Shown here in pieces: positions 28,100 to 36,754 of a stretch of 63,969 bases of DNA (positions within the stretch are counted from its first letter, which is position 1; each line of letters starts with the position of its first letter). The DNA is from Gammaproteobacteria bacterium. Its GTDB lineage: Bacteria > Pseudomonadota > Gammaproteobacteria > Eutrophobiales > Eutrophobiaceae. The notes under the pieces were generated by a model that worked only from the letters and a program-made list of their open reading frames with translations, was not told where the DNA came from and ran no database searches. The stretch covers positions 1 through 63,969 of the forward strand of contig JAPOQU010000004.1 in NCBI GenBank assembly GCA_026710545.1. The letters are read 5' to 3'. Made by a program: the position numbers and the translations under genes.

Positions 28100-28933
28100 C
28101 TATCTAAAATATTCACCCCAGCCCCGCAATGTGTAAATTTCAAACAACTTGCCACCGGGCACGAAAAAGAATGCCCATTCAAGATCACCAAATCCGCCTA
28201 TAGCAGTAAGATATAATCGACCCCTTAAAACCGCTTTTACATCATCAAACTTATCCGGGGCAACACCGAACCCGACGATCGGTTCGTAATAGTCCTTAAC
28301 CTCAACCAGCCCTTTTGACAATTCAAGTTGCCTTTTTGTCGGCAACAAATAAAAGGCTGAAAATTCATCGGGTTCCTGGTCCTGGGGTTCTGATCCGCCA
28401 CCGAAAAAATCGGGCACATCCGGTGATGCCCTTAATTTGCAACCGGTTCCCATTATGTTGTCCCAGAACAGTGTGGATACCTTGATATCCTGAACTTCAT
28501 GTCCGATCCATAAAATATTATCAATCAAGGATGTTTTGTTTGTGACGGCAGCTGTTTCGGGCTGCTTGTTTCCAGTGTTGACAAAGGCATGGGTGTAGCC
28601 GTCAGGGTCGTAAAACTCCAGCCGACTAATGTTATCGACCGTGACTATCTCATCCTTGAAGCTGATATTGTTTTCTTCCAGTAATTTTTTGCCCTCTTCC
28701 AGGTTATCTACTTCATAGCCCACTAATGTATTATTCAAGGCGTGGCTGTTTTTGTTTAAGACATACAATAACTGCCCCGATGGTACTGAAAAGGCTGCAA
28801 ATTCTTCATCTCTCGTGACCAGGTCCAGCTCCAGCATGTCACTGAAAAACGCTATTGCGTCTTCCAGTACCGGAACATCGATGGCTGTATATGAAATATC
28901 TTTTACCAGTGACTGGTGAATACTACCGGTCAT
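28100..28933 (-). CDS. VOC-superfamily (glyoxalase/extradiol dioxygenase fold) protein
   Basis: 277 residues with two VOC-like halves: YTAIDVPVLEDAIAFFSDMLELDL at the N-terminus and DNILWIGHEVQDIKVSTLFWDNIMG near 148. Candidate metal residues (His163 region, Glu near the ends) are not certain by eye, so it may be a dioxygenase, isomerase or binding protein. Its ATG overlaps the permease stop as ATGA, showing tight coupling. In this run it may open or rearrange the intermediate made by upstream enzymes. Confidence 0.75.
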   Translation of the reverse strand: MTGSIHQSLVKDISYTAIDVPVLEDAIAFFSDMLELDLVTRDEEFAAFSVPSGQLLYVLNKNSHALNNTLVGYEVDNLEEGKKLLEENNISFKDEIVTVDNISRLEFYDPDGYTHAFVNTGNKQPETAAVTNKTSLIDNILWIGHEVQDIKVSTLFWDNIMGTGCKLRASPDVPDFFGGGSEPQDQEPDEFSAFYLLPTKRQLELSKGLVEVKDYYEPIVGFGVAPDKFDDVKAVLRGRLYLTAIGGFGDLEWAFFFVPGGKLFEIYTLRGWGEYFR

Positions 28934-30288
28934 TTTGCTTTTTCTTTTTCCGCATAGCGAATAAACAATTCACCCACAATAACCAAAGTCACCACACCGA
29001 TTAATACCGGCCATTGGATTCCCTCACCCGGTATGTAGGTGAACAGGATAATGGAAACAGCCAGGATACCGGAGCATACAAAGGCAAACAGGTACGCCGC
29101 CGGCGGACCACCGGGCACTCGGAAGGGGCGGTGGCGGTCAGGGTCTGCGCGCCGCATTTTAATAAAGGCGGCAAACAAGCCCAGGTAGGGCAGGAAAAAA
29201 ATGACTGCGCCAAAGGCAAACACAGACCAGAACAGGTCCTCGTTAGAGTTGGCTAATACCCCATAAAGGATCATCAGCACGGTGGCGGAAGAGCCCAGCG
29301 CAATGGCGGCGCCCACAGGTGTCTGATTGGTTTTGCTTTCGATACCGAAGAAGGAGGGTAGCTCGCGGTCCTGGGCGGCTTGGGCCGCGGCGCGGTTGGC
29401 GCCCATCGCCCAGGTCACTGAGTTGGACAGCAGGGTGAACAGCAGGGCGACCCCCAGCGCCAGGACAACGCCTTTACCCATAGCGGAAGCGCCCATAAAC
29501 AGGCTCAGGGTGTCAATCAGCCCTTCCACCAGGTTAATCTCTGCAACGGGAATAGCGGCCAGCACGGCGGCAGTTCCAAACAAATAGCAGAGAATGATAA
29601 TCAGGCCGGAAATCAGGATAGAGGACGGTACATCGCGCGCCGGGTCCTTCATTTCCTCACTGCCCGCACTGACCAGTTCAAAGCCCAGGATGCCGTAAAT
29701 TATCACTGGCAGGTACTGCAGGCCGCTGCCCCAGTCCGGTGTCAGGGATGCCAGGCTGATTTCATTAGCCATGCCGTTATTGAGTGCGTAATTAATTCCA
29801 CCAGCGCCAAGGGCGATAAATATTACTATTTTCAGTATGGCGCCGAGGTTGGGTATCCACTTGCCGATATCGAGGGAAATGATGTTGATAAAGACGGTAA
29901 TCCAGGTCAGGGTAATGCAGATGGCGACTTGCCAGAACAGGGAAAGCGCGGGGAAGAACAACTGACGAAAGATTCCGGCGAATAGAATAAAGGTCGCCGA
30001 AAGGTACAGCGCGTTGTTTACCCAGTAACTCCAGGACACGCGTGAACCCCAGCGGCCGCCAAAGGCATTACGTACCCAGGCGTAGATACCTCCCTGTTCC
30101 GGATAGGCGCAGCCCATTTCGGCACAGACCAATCCAAACGGCAGAAAAAAGATGAGGCCGGCGGCTACCCACCAAAACAAACTGGCCACACCAATCGAAG
30201 CGGAGGCGGCCACTGTGTCCAGCAACAGAATGGCTGACACGGTGAACAGCACCATATCCTTGCGCCCCAGTGTTTTATGTGTATACAT
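28930..30288 (-). CDS. APC-superfamily amino acid/amine permease
   Basis: 452 residues, about twelve hydrophobic segments, with the APC-type start LGRKDMVLFTVSAILLLDTVAA, GAAYPEQGGIYAWVRNAFG-like helix 2 region, and a GILGFELVSAGSEEM segment. It imports an amino acid, polyamine or related compound through the inner membrane by proton or sodium symport. It is co-transcribed with the VOC gene (4-bp overlap) and lies 122 bases after the cyclase gene. It fits the aminotransferases and ureohydrolase of this block. Confidence 0.88.
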   Translation of the reverse strand: MYTHKTLGRKDMVLFTVSAILLLDTVAASASIGVASLFWWVAAGLIFFLPFGLVCAEMGCAYPEQGGIYAWVRNAFGGRWGSRVSWSYWVNNALYLSATFILFAGIFRQLFFPALSLFWQVAICITLTWITVFINIISLDIGKWIPNLGAILKIVIFIALGAGGINYALNNGMANEISLASLTPDWGSGLQYLPVIIYGILGFELVSAGSEEMKDPARDVPSSILISGLIIILCYLFGTAAVLAAIPVAEINLVEGLIDTLSLFMGASAMGKGVVLALGVALLFTLLSNSVTWAMGANRAAAQAAQDRELPSFFGIESKTNQTPVGAAIALGSSATVLMILYGVLANSNEDLFWSVFAFGAVIFFLPYLGLFAAFIKMRRADPDRHRPFRVPGGPPAAYLFAFVCSGILAVSIILFTYIPGEGIQWPVLIGVVTLVIVGELFIRYAEKEKAK

Positions 30289-30410
30289 AGTTCTGGCGCC
30301 GAAGCAAAATGAAAACTAACGCTCGATTACGTTTGATGCGCACATTTTATTTTTCAACATTACGATTGTCATTCGCCGGATCAGTACAAGAATGGTTGGG
30401 CCGAGTCTCT

Positions 30411-31403
30411 TCAAGGGTAGTCCTGCTGGTGTTCGCGGGATTCACATACAGCGATAACCCTGGACGGAACTCCGGCCGCGTTTGCTATCTTTAACGCGCC
30501 GACAAACAGGCTGCATGAACCCGGCTTTGCGTTTGAAAGCCGGCCAAGGTTAGCAGCATTCTCAACCAATAACCAACCCCGCTGTATTCCGCGAATATGG
30601 CAGTGCCAGGCATCAATCCAGTCATCCTTCGGACCCGTGCCATTGTCACCGGATCCAACACTCATATTGTCCATCACGATACCGTCAATCCGAATGCCCT
30701 TCCTGTCTTCTATTTCGATCAGCTTATCACAGGCCCCTGCGCTGAAACCGGGGTAATTCCAATTATTGATATAGGGAGATTTTTTCTTGTCTTCTTCATA
30801 AAAAAACTTTGACCAGTTTGTATTAACGACAATCCAGACACCCTCTTTAATCTTGTCCTCTATGGCCTCGATATCAGTTGCGGTAATACCAACCTTCGAT
30901 TCATCGGAAAAATCCGTTACCGAAATCGGTCCCGGAATACCGTTATTGTTGTCTAACTCGGCCTGTACGCGCGCGCTGATATCCAGGTAGACAACGGGGC
31001 CGTACAAGTCTTCTGCAGTCAGCTCTTCTGCAGTGCGAAGATCCGGGTTACCTGATTCCCGGGTTGCTTCATTGTTTTCCACATGTGCAGGGGCATCAAC
31101 GTGAGTGCCAAAATGTTCATGCACTACAAAACGGCCCTCTATGAACGGGCCATTATTCGTCGGGTAGTCAGGCAATCTCTCCTGCACACCCTGCAGACCA
31201 AAAACAGGAACTGCCACACTGCCTTTATGGGGTTTCGACATATCAGGCTGCCCGATGTCCCCATCCTTTGGCGTGTACGTTCCGTGAATATGCGATAAGT
31301 CTGCCACAAATGTTTCTGCTGCGGCGTTTGAGGTGATGCCTGTAAACAACAAACCGAATAAAACAGACAATGCTTTATTATCTGACTGCTTGCACTTATT
31401 CAT
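30411..31403 (-). CDS. Cyclase-family hydrolase (kynurenine formamidase-like), exported
   Basis: 330 residues with a signal peptide (cleavage near NAAAET). The metal motif HEHFGTHVDAPAH matches the HxGTHxDxPxH signature of the cyclase/KynB family, and a C-terminal IDGIVMDNMSVG region follows. Members hydrolyse N-formyl-kynurenine, isatin or other cyclic amides. Being periplasmic, it would act on the imported compound before inner-membrane transport. It starts 5 bases after the binding-protein stop, so the two are surely one transcript. Confidence 0.85.
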   Translation of the reverse strand: MNKCKQSDNKALSVLFGLLFTGITSNAAAETFVADLSHIHGTYTPKDGDIGQPDMSKPHKGSVAVPVFGLQGVQERLPDYPTNNGPFIEGRFVVHEHFGTHVDAPAHVENNEATRESGNPDLRTAEELTAEDLYGPVVYLDISARVQAELDNNNGIPGPISVTDFSDESKVGITATDIEAIEDKIKEGVWIVVNTNWSKFFYEEDKKKSPYINNWNYPGFSAGACDKLIEIEDRKGIRIDGIVMDNMSVGSGDNGTGPKDDWIDAWHCHIRGIQRGWLLVENAANLGRLSNAKPGSCSLFVGALKIANAAGVPSRVIAVCESREHQQDYP

Positions 31404-31408
31404 GTTAC

Positions 31409-32143
31409 CTACCTGTGATCATTGTTGTTTCCTGAAATTCGCGCCAATTCACCACTGCTTTCCAGTTTACCAAGCCCTTCATTGAACCGGTTAACGATTG
31501 TCTTACCCTTTTCATTTGCACGGCAAACAAGGGAATCTTCATGTACGGCAATCGGATTATCCACATCGTGTGGCAATTCAGGGATCCCCATGACATCAAA
31601 AACGGAATAGGCATCTGGCCAATAAGCCAAAAAAGCATCAATACGGCCGTCTTCCAGATTCTTGATATTGGCTTCGATGGTAAGAGCAGCCACCGGCCTG
31701 ATAGCAGAATTTTTAACCTTGTTACCATAGCTTATGCCACTGCGTACACCGACTTTCCTTCCAGCAAACAGAGACAGGTCATGCGTTGGTTGGCTGCCCG
31801 TTTTGGTAAATAAGTAGATTTTTGCCTCAGCCAAAGATTTACTGGCAACCGTATCAATAGAAAGATTATAAAAATCCGGATTTATATTGGCAGGTGCTAA
31901 ACAATCACGCTCACCGCTTTCAAAACTCGCCAAAGCCAGCTTTGGTGTCAATGGCACAACCTCATACCGTATGCCATCAGTTCGACCCACAGCACTTATG
32001 ATCTGGTCATATAATCCCTTGCCATCTTCTTGCAGCAGTCCGTCAATCTTGACTGCTGCAATTGATACAACGTCTGCTTTCGCCAGCGTACTGATGACGA
32101 ACATCAGTCCTAAAGCAATAAACGTAACGGTATTTTTCGTCAT
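31409..32143 (-). CDS. Periplasmic solute-binding protein, SBP family 3-like
   Basis: 244 residues with a signal peptide (STLAKA-D). The body follows the type-3 amino acid-binding pattern: PLTPKLALASFESGERDC, LFAGRKVGVRSGISYGN and NIKNLEDGRIDAFLAYWPDAY. No ABC permease or ATPase is adjacent, so it may pass ligand to the APC permease, act as a sensor, or serve an ABC system elsewhere. It is flanked by the alpha/beta hydrolase (gap 64) and the cyclase (gap 5) on the same strand. Confidence 0.8.
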   Translation of the reverse strand: MTKNTVTFIALGLMFVISTLAKADVVSIAAVKIDGLLQEDGKGLYDQIISAVGRTDGIRYEVVPLTPKLALASFESGERDCLAPANINPDFYNLSIDTVASKSLAEAKIYLFTKTGSQPTHDLSLFAGRKVGVRSGISYGNKVKNSAIRPVAALTIEANIKNLEDGRIDAFLAYWPDAYSVFDVMGIPELPHDVDNPIAVHEDSLVCRANEKGKTIVNRFNEGLGKLESSGELARISGNNNDHR

Positions 32144-32207
32144 TTTATAATTGCACCATCACCGACTTGGTGTTCAGAACATGTTCAGGGTGACGCTATT
32201 CATAATT

Positions 32208-33158
32208 TTATTCTCTTTTTATCCCGTTTTTGCCCCGACAATCCAGGGTGTGTTCGGCAAAATCCTTGAGCGCTGCGGCGATTATGGGTTGCAGCGAAGC
32301 CGGGTGGTTGTGTCCGGCGCCGGGTAGAACAGTAAGCTCGGCATTGCCGAGGCGACGAGCCATATCTTCTCCATGCTCAATAGAGAAGATCGGATCCTCA
32401 TCAGCATGCAATATGAGCGCAGGGCATTTAATGGCGCCGGTTTTGTCTGCGAAGGGTGGGGTAGCCAGCCGCGAGAGTACCATTCTCCCGGTACCGAGAG
32501 GGTAATACATTCGCTTCACGGACACTTCCGCACTGCGCCTCGCTTCCGACTTGTCCATAGCAAAAGCTGAACCGTTAGTGGCAATACGCAAGGCTTCGAT
32601 GGCGTTGATTTGCGCCTCGAGTGAATCGTACTCACGGGTTGCATTTATCATGGCCTGGTTGACGCGGGCTTGTCTCGGCGGCAGGGCAGGGTCGTAATTC
32701 GTGCCCTGCAAGCAAACCAGCGCTGCGACTCGTGAAGGGGCTTCGAGCGCCAATGACTGCGCCACCGCGCTCCCGTATGAGTAACCCACTACACAGGCCC
32801 GTTCTACAGACAAACAGTCGAGCAGCAACAAGGCGTCTTTGGCGACGTCATGAATCGTATAAGGGGCATCCGGTAGCTCTCCTGACTCCAGCAAGGCTTG
32901 CGCAGCCGGAAGATCTGCGGGACCAAAGCGCTCAATTTTTGTCGACAGGCCGGAATCGCGTAATTCATGGCAAATTACACAGAACCCGGCGTCCACCAGC
33001 GGCTGGTACAGACCGGGTGGCCAATCGGTGATATTGTCCGTGATACCAAGGATAGGAAATATGACGGGTGACGCCGGATCACCGTGTATCTCGAACGCAA
33101 GTTCGATACCATTGCCAAGCTTAGCGTGATTCATGATGGGCATTTCTCCGTTAGTCAT
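32208..33158 (-). CDS. Alpha/beta hydrolase
   Basis: 316 residues from ATG 33158. The nucleophile elbow is GYSYGS (VVGYSYGSAVAQSLALEAP), the acid is probably in LILHADEDPIF, and the His in LPGAGHNHPAS. This is the layout of MhpC-like and epoxide/ester hydrolases. ATG 33158 overlaps the last 8 bases of the upstream Rieske-type gene (ATGACTAA); ATG 33134, with GGAG 11 bases before it, is an alternative. Probably hydrolyses a C-C, ester or amide bond in the same pathway. Confidence 0.85.
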   Translation of the reverse strand: MTNGEMPIMNHAKLGNGIELAFEIHGDPASPVIFPILGITDNITDWPPGLYQPLVDAGFCVICHELRDSGLSTKIERFGPADLPAAQALLESGELPDAPYTIHDVAKDALLLLDCLSVERACVVGYSYGSAVAQSLALEAPSRVAALVCLQGTNYDPALPPRQARVNQAMINATREYDSLEAQINAIEALRIATNGSAFAMDKSEARRSAEVSVKRMYYPLGTGRMVLSRLATPPFADKTGAIKCPALILHADEDPIFSIEHGEDMARRLGNAELTVLPGAGHNHPASLQPIIAAALKDFAEHTLDCRGKNGIKRE

Positions 33159-34410
33159 TGCTTGCGCGCCTTTCGCCTTCTTCCAACCGCGATAACACAA
33201 GGTTGCTCAACGTATAGTGCATGTTGTCCCAGAACGGGGAGTAAAATTGCGCGGAAACTGCCGGTGAGCGGCGCGCCCGCTGGATGGATTCACAAATTGC
33301 ATTGTCTTCTTTACGAGCCCTGATTCCCTGTTGTTCCGATCGCTTCCGTTCTTCGAGAAGTGAGGCCCTGCCTGCGGCATCGACATCGAAAAATGTTGCC
33401 AGCCTCTGGGCGCCCCTGCCGACCTCATGGGGCAGGAACAATGCGATCCTGGCACAGTTGTGGATTACCGTGACGGCCCAGTTGGGAAACACGTTGATGA
33501 TACAGTTGCGGTCATTTGCAGAGCCATCCCTGAGACGTATGGGAGGCAGGCCGGAGTCGCCGTAGAACGAAGCGCCGATACTATTATCGTAGTGAATGCC
33601 CAGCAAGCCGCTGGGATCGTTGACCTCGGTGTAGGTCTTGTTTCCACCAGCGTCCACGCGTGGAACGTGAGGCGATTTGTGGTACATCGCATGGACAAAA
33701 TGCTCGTGGTACACGTTGACGGCATAGTTCTCGTAAACAGTCTTCCAGTTAGCGTCGATCCGAAATTCGCTGATTTGTGGGTGATTGTTCTCATCACGTC
33801 CAACGCGCAACCGGTCAATATCCACCCGGCTGCAGAATTCCATGACTGCGCGATTCGCGCTGTCGAAGGCCTGCGCTTCACCCTCCAGCCAGACAAATAC
33901 CGTACCGAACCATTCCGTACAGGGGACCGGATGCAAATCTGCTCCCAACGCGCGCAGGTCCAGGCTTGCTGCAGCCTCAGTGCCGTCCCAGTAGCCGGCC
34001 GCGCATAGTGTTCCGTCCAGGCCATACTGCCAGCCATGATAGGGAGTGGTGAGGTATGCCAGCCCTTTCTTTGGAGTGATCAGAACCTCACATCCATCGT
34101 AGGGACAGACATTGTGGAACGCTCGTAATTGGCTATCGGACCCGCGCATCAGCAGTATGGGATATCCCAACACTTCCAGCGGTACGCAGTCACCTGGCGC
34201 CGCCAGTTCGCTCGAGAATGCAACGGCAAACCAGCTGCGCCGCAAGATATGTTTTTTTTCATATTGAAAAAAGCCGGTATCGATGAACGCGCGACGCGGC
34301 AGCGTTTGTGCGTTCTCAATGGGCGCGCGAATGGCAGCACGCTCCTCGTCGCTGATCAACTCGCACAGGGACTGTGATTGTGTGCCGGTTTTTTGATTTT
34401 GCTTGTTCAT
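33151..34410 (-). CDS. Rieske-type oxygenase homologue with degenerate Fe-S site
   Basis: 419 residues from ATG 34410, which has AGGAG at 7-nt spacing. The fold signals match ring-hydroxylating oxygenase alpha subunits, but the cluster ligands are altered: Cys102-Pro-Tyr104 (normally C-x-H) and Thr122-Pro-Tyr-His125 (normally C-x2-H). The iron site keeps His235 and His240 (NVYHEHFVH) and a downstream KEDNAICESIQRA Asp, while the bridging Asp is Asn232. The frame is intact and operonic, arguing against simple decay. It may use iron without a Rieske cluster or have a non-redox role. It heads the run down to 27256. Confidence 0.85.
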   Translation of the reverse strand: MNKQNQKTGTQSQSLCELISDEERAAIRAPIENAQTLPRRAFIDTGFFQYEKKHILRRSWFAVAFSSELAAPGDCVPLEVLGYPILLMRGSDSQLRAFHNVCPYDGCEVLITPKKGLAYLTTPYHGWQYGLDGTLCAAGYWDGTEAAASLDLRALGADLHPVPCTEWFGTVFVWLEGEAQAFDSANRAVMEFCSRVDIDRLRVGRDENNHPQISEFRIDANWKTVYENYAVNVYHEHFVHAMYHKSPHVPRVDAGGNKTYTEVNDPSGLLGIHYDNSIGASFYGDSGLPPIRLRDGSANDRNCIINVFPNWAVTVIHNCARIALFLPHEVGRGAQRLATFFDVDAAGRASLLEERKRSEQQGIRARKEDNAICESIQRARRSPAVSAQFYSPFWDNMHYTLSNLVLSRLEEGERRASND

Positions 34411-34530
34411 CAATAGCGCTCCTGTCAATGTGATTGCTTGTTTTCCTCCCGGCGCTCACCAGGCGCGGCCAGAGACAGATTAGAAACCTGGCAGCTCCTG
34501 GTTCGAATGATTACATAGAGAAATCATCTG

Positions 34531-34556
34531 ACATATACCCTGATAAAGGTGGATTT
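34531..34556. promoter_or_regulatory. Putative LuxR-type operator 2 in the divergent Rieske-type/luxR promoter
   Basis: ATATACCCTGATAAAGGTGG aligns with the other two sites with one extra A. It lies 126 bases upstream of the Rieske-type ATG and 84 upstream of the regulator ATG. On the + strand a TATGAT -10 (34571-34576) is ~31 bases past the site centre, the spacing expected for activation or autoregulation of the regulator gene. Confidence 0.55.
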
Positions 34557-34634
34557 GCTCCCAAGTCTAATATGATATAGTGCGTTATCAACAGAAAAAA
34601 GCCGGCAAGCAGTGAGACTCGGGGCGGGAAATTT

Positions 34635-35492
34635 ATGACTTCTATTACCTCAGAGGAATTTTTACGCTGGAATGAGTCTATCATCCATTTAATTGGCTCA
34701 GATAATGTTGAGCGTTTCCCTGAAAGTCTCGTATATGCTATTGAAGGATTGACGCATTTGGATAACGGGCTTATTGTTTTTTATGGGAAGAATACAAAAC
34801 CCGTTAACATTTACGATAATGCCGAAGAGTCTTTGAGATACCAGAACATTGATGCGTATTTCGAGGGAGCCTATCTTTTGGATCCCTATTACCGTGCCGG
34901 TCTCGAAGGAATTAAGACAGGCCTGTATCATTTGTCAGATATCTCACCTCCAGGCTTTTATAACAGTGAATACTATAAGCGTTTCTTCAGGTCCTCCATG
35001 ATTAGTGACGAAGTAGGGTTTATCGTTCATCTTGAGGAAAACTGTTTTGCCAATGTATCTTTAGTTAACCTGTTCGGTTCGCCGGCTTTTTCAAAGACTG
35101 AAATAAATCGCTTGAGACTTGCTCTGCCGGTGGTCAGGGACATACTGGAAAAATATCGGGGTCACCAAAAGGAGCAGGTGGGGGAAGACGCACCGCAGCT
35201 ACACTCGCAGCTGGAGGCAGCATTGAGCGTCTTTGGTTCATCTGTGTTAACCAGGCGGGAGTGTGAAATTGTTCGGATGTATCTTCACGGGCACAGCACC
35301 AAATCGATTGCGGAGCGATTGTTTATTTCGGATCACACTGTCTCATTGCATCGGAAGAACCTTTACGCCAAACTGAAAGTCTCTTCACAGGCAGAGCTCT
35401 TTCACCTCTTTATCGAGTCGTTGTCGTGTGTCGATAAAGAATTAAAATACGACCCTTTGGAGTTGTATCTGCATAATAAGGCGCTCCCTTAA
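34635..35492 (+). CDS. LuxR-family transcriptional regulator
   Basis: 285 residues. The C-terminal GerE-type helix-turn-helix is clear: LTRRECEIVRMYLHGHSTKSI, AERLFISDHTVSLHRKNLYAKL (~205-265). The N-terminal ~185 residues form a GAF/PAS-like sensory domain (GLIVFYGKNTKPVN, LLDPYYRAGLEG) without the conserved residues of acyl-homoserine-lactone sensors that I can recognise. It is the only regulator inside the - strand catabolic block and lies divergent from the Rieske-type gene, with a candidate operator between them. Confidence 0.88.
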   Translation: MTSITSEEFLRWNESIIHLIGSDNVERFPESLVYAIEGLTHLDNGLIVFYGKNTKPVNIYDNAEESLRYQNIDAYFEGAYLLDPYYRAGLEGIKTGLYHLSDISPPGFYNSEYYKRFFRSSMISDEVGFIVHLEENCFANVSLVNLFGSPAFSKTEINRLRLALPVVRDILEKYRGHQKEQVGEDAPQLHSQLEAALSVFGSSVLTRRECEIVRMYLHGHSTKSIAERLFISDHTVSLHRKNLYAKLKVSSQAELFHLFIESLSCVDKELKYDPLELYLHNKALP

Positions 35493-35527
35493 AACAGATC
35501 TGAATAAAACGCAGCCTTGCTCTTTGG

Positions 35528-36754
35528 CTAGTATTCATTGGCGAGGCTTAACACCGATCCAAGCAATACGTCCACACCGGCACAGGCATGTTCCGGTGTG
35601 ATTGATTCAGCAGGATTGTGACTGATGCCTCCTTTACAAGGGATAAATATCATGCCGGCAGGGCAAACCTGGTTGATGTAGACGGCATCATGGCCGGCGC
35701 CGCTGACAATATCACAGTGTCGATAGTTTCCGGCCTGCGCGGCTGCGCGAATGGCCTGCGTACAACACTGGTCGAAGACCTGAACCTCAGCGGCGCCAAA
35801 CTCTTCCCGCACAACGTCAAAGCCCAGTTGGCGTTCGGCTTCAGCCGCATCATCGAAATCGGCGACCAGCTCGTTCAGTATCTCCTGGTCCGGATGCCGC
35901 AGATCCAGCGTCAATTCGACACGATGGGGAACCGTGCTGTGAGAACCGGGATAAGCGTTCATCACACCGATAGTGGTGCAGGCTCCTTCAATGGCGTTGC
36001 CTTTTTCGTAGGCCCGGTTGAGAAGGCGTGTGGTTGCGGCCAGTGCGTCCAGCCGGTCAGGCATGGGCGTGGTGCCGGCATGGGCAGCCCGCCCTTTGAC
36101 GATGACATTACTCCAGTTCATCGCCTGGGAGCCAGTGACGACACCGACCTCCATCCCTTTGTCTTCCAGCACTGGGCCCTGTTCTATATGCAGTTCCAGA
36201 AAGGCGTGAAATTTCCTTTCGCCGACGGACTCTGACCCCTTATATCCAATGGTTTCCAATGCCTGGCCCATGGTGATGCCGGCGCTGTCTTTCTCCGCCA
36301 GCACATCTCGTTCCTTAAAAATGCCTGCGTAAACGCCGGAGGCCGCCATAGACGGAAGGAATCGGCTACCTTCTTCATTGGTCCAGTTGACAAGCTGGAC
36401 CGGGCGCCGTGTGGTGATGCCCGCGTCGTTGAGCGCCCTGACGACTTCAAGACCGCCGAGCACACCCAGGATGCCATCGTATTTGCCGCCGGTGGGTTGT
36501 GTATCCAGATGGCTTCCCATTGCGACAGGCGCCAGGCTGTTATCTGTCCCCGGGCGAGTTGCATAGATTGTCCCTAATGAATCTATTGCAATCTCCATAT
36601 TGGCTTCCCGGCACCAGGCGATAAACTGATCGCGGCCTTGTTTGTCAACTTCGGTCAGAGCTTCGCGATTGACTCCCCCAGGTTCGGCGCCGCCAATAGC
36701 GCCGTGAGTTTCAAGAGATTTCCACAGGCGGTCTTTATCTACTTTGGCGGACAT
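35528..36754 (-). CDS. M20-family N-carbamoyl-amino acid hydrolase / allantoate amidohydrolase-like
   Basis: 408 residues from ATG 36754, the usual length. Metal motifs GSHLDTQPTGGKYDGILGVL (His, Asp) and WTNEEGSRF (Glu-Glu), plus HIEQGPVLE, are those of ureidopropionase/carbamoylase/allantoate amidohydrolases. These cleave the ureido group to release CO2 and ammonia. The ATG lies inside the 3' end of the upstream aminotransferase (20-bp overlap). With the ureohydrolase in the same operon it suggests a guanidino or ureido substrate. Confidence 0.9.
   Translation of the reverse strand: MSAKVDKDRLWKSLETHGAIGGAEPGGVNREALTEVDKQGRDQFIAWCREANMEIAIDSLGTIYATRPGTDNSLAPVAMGSHLDTQPTGGKYDGILGVLGGLEVVRALNDAGITTRRPVQLVNWTNEEGSRFLPSMAASGVYAGIFKERDVLAEKDSAGITMGQALETIGYKGSESVGERKFHAFLELHIEQGPVLEDKGMEVGVVTGSQAMNWSNVIVKGRAAHAGTTPMPDRLDALAATTRLLNRAYEKGNAIEGACTTIGVMNAYPGSHSTVPHRVELTLDLRHPDQEILNELVADFDDAAEAERQLGFDVVREEFGAAEVQVFDQCCTQAIRAAAQAGNYRHCDIVSGAGHDAVYINQVCPAGMIFIPCKGGISHNPAESITPEHACAGVDVLLGSVLSLANEY

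Noticed and set aside
33151..34410. Possibility that the broken Rieske site is a sequencing error
   Set aside because: Three separate positions are substituted without any frameshift (TAC for CAC/CAT, ACT for TGC/TGT, Asn for Asp), and all agree with loss of the same function.
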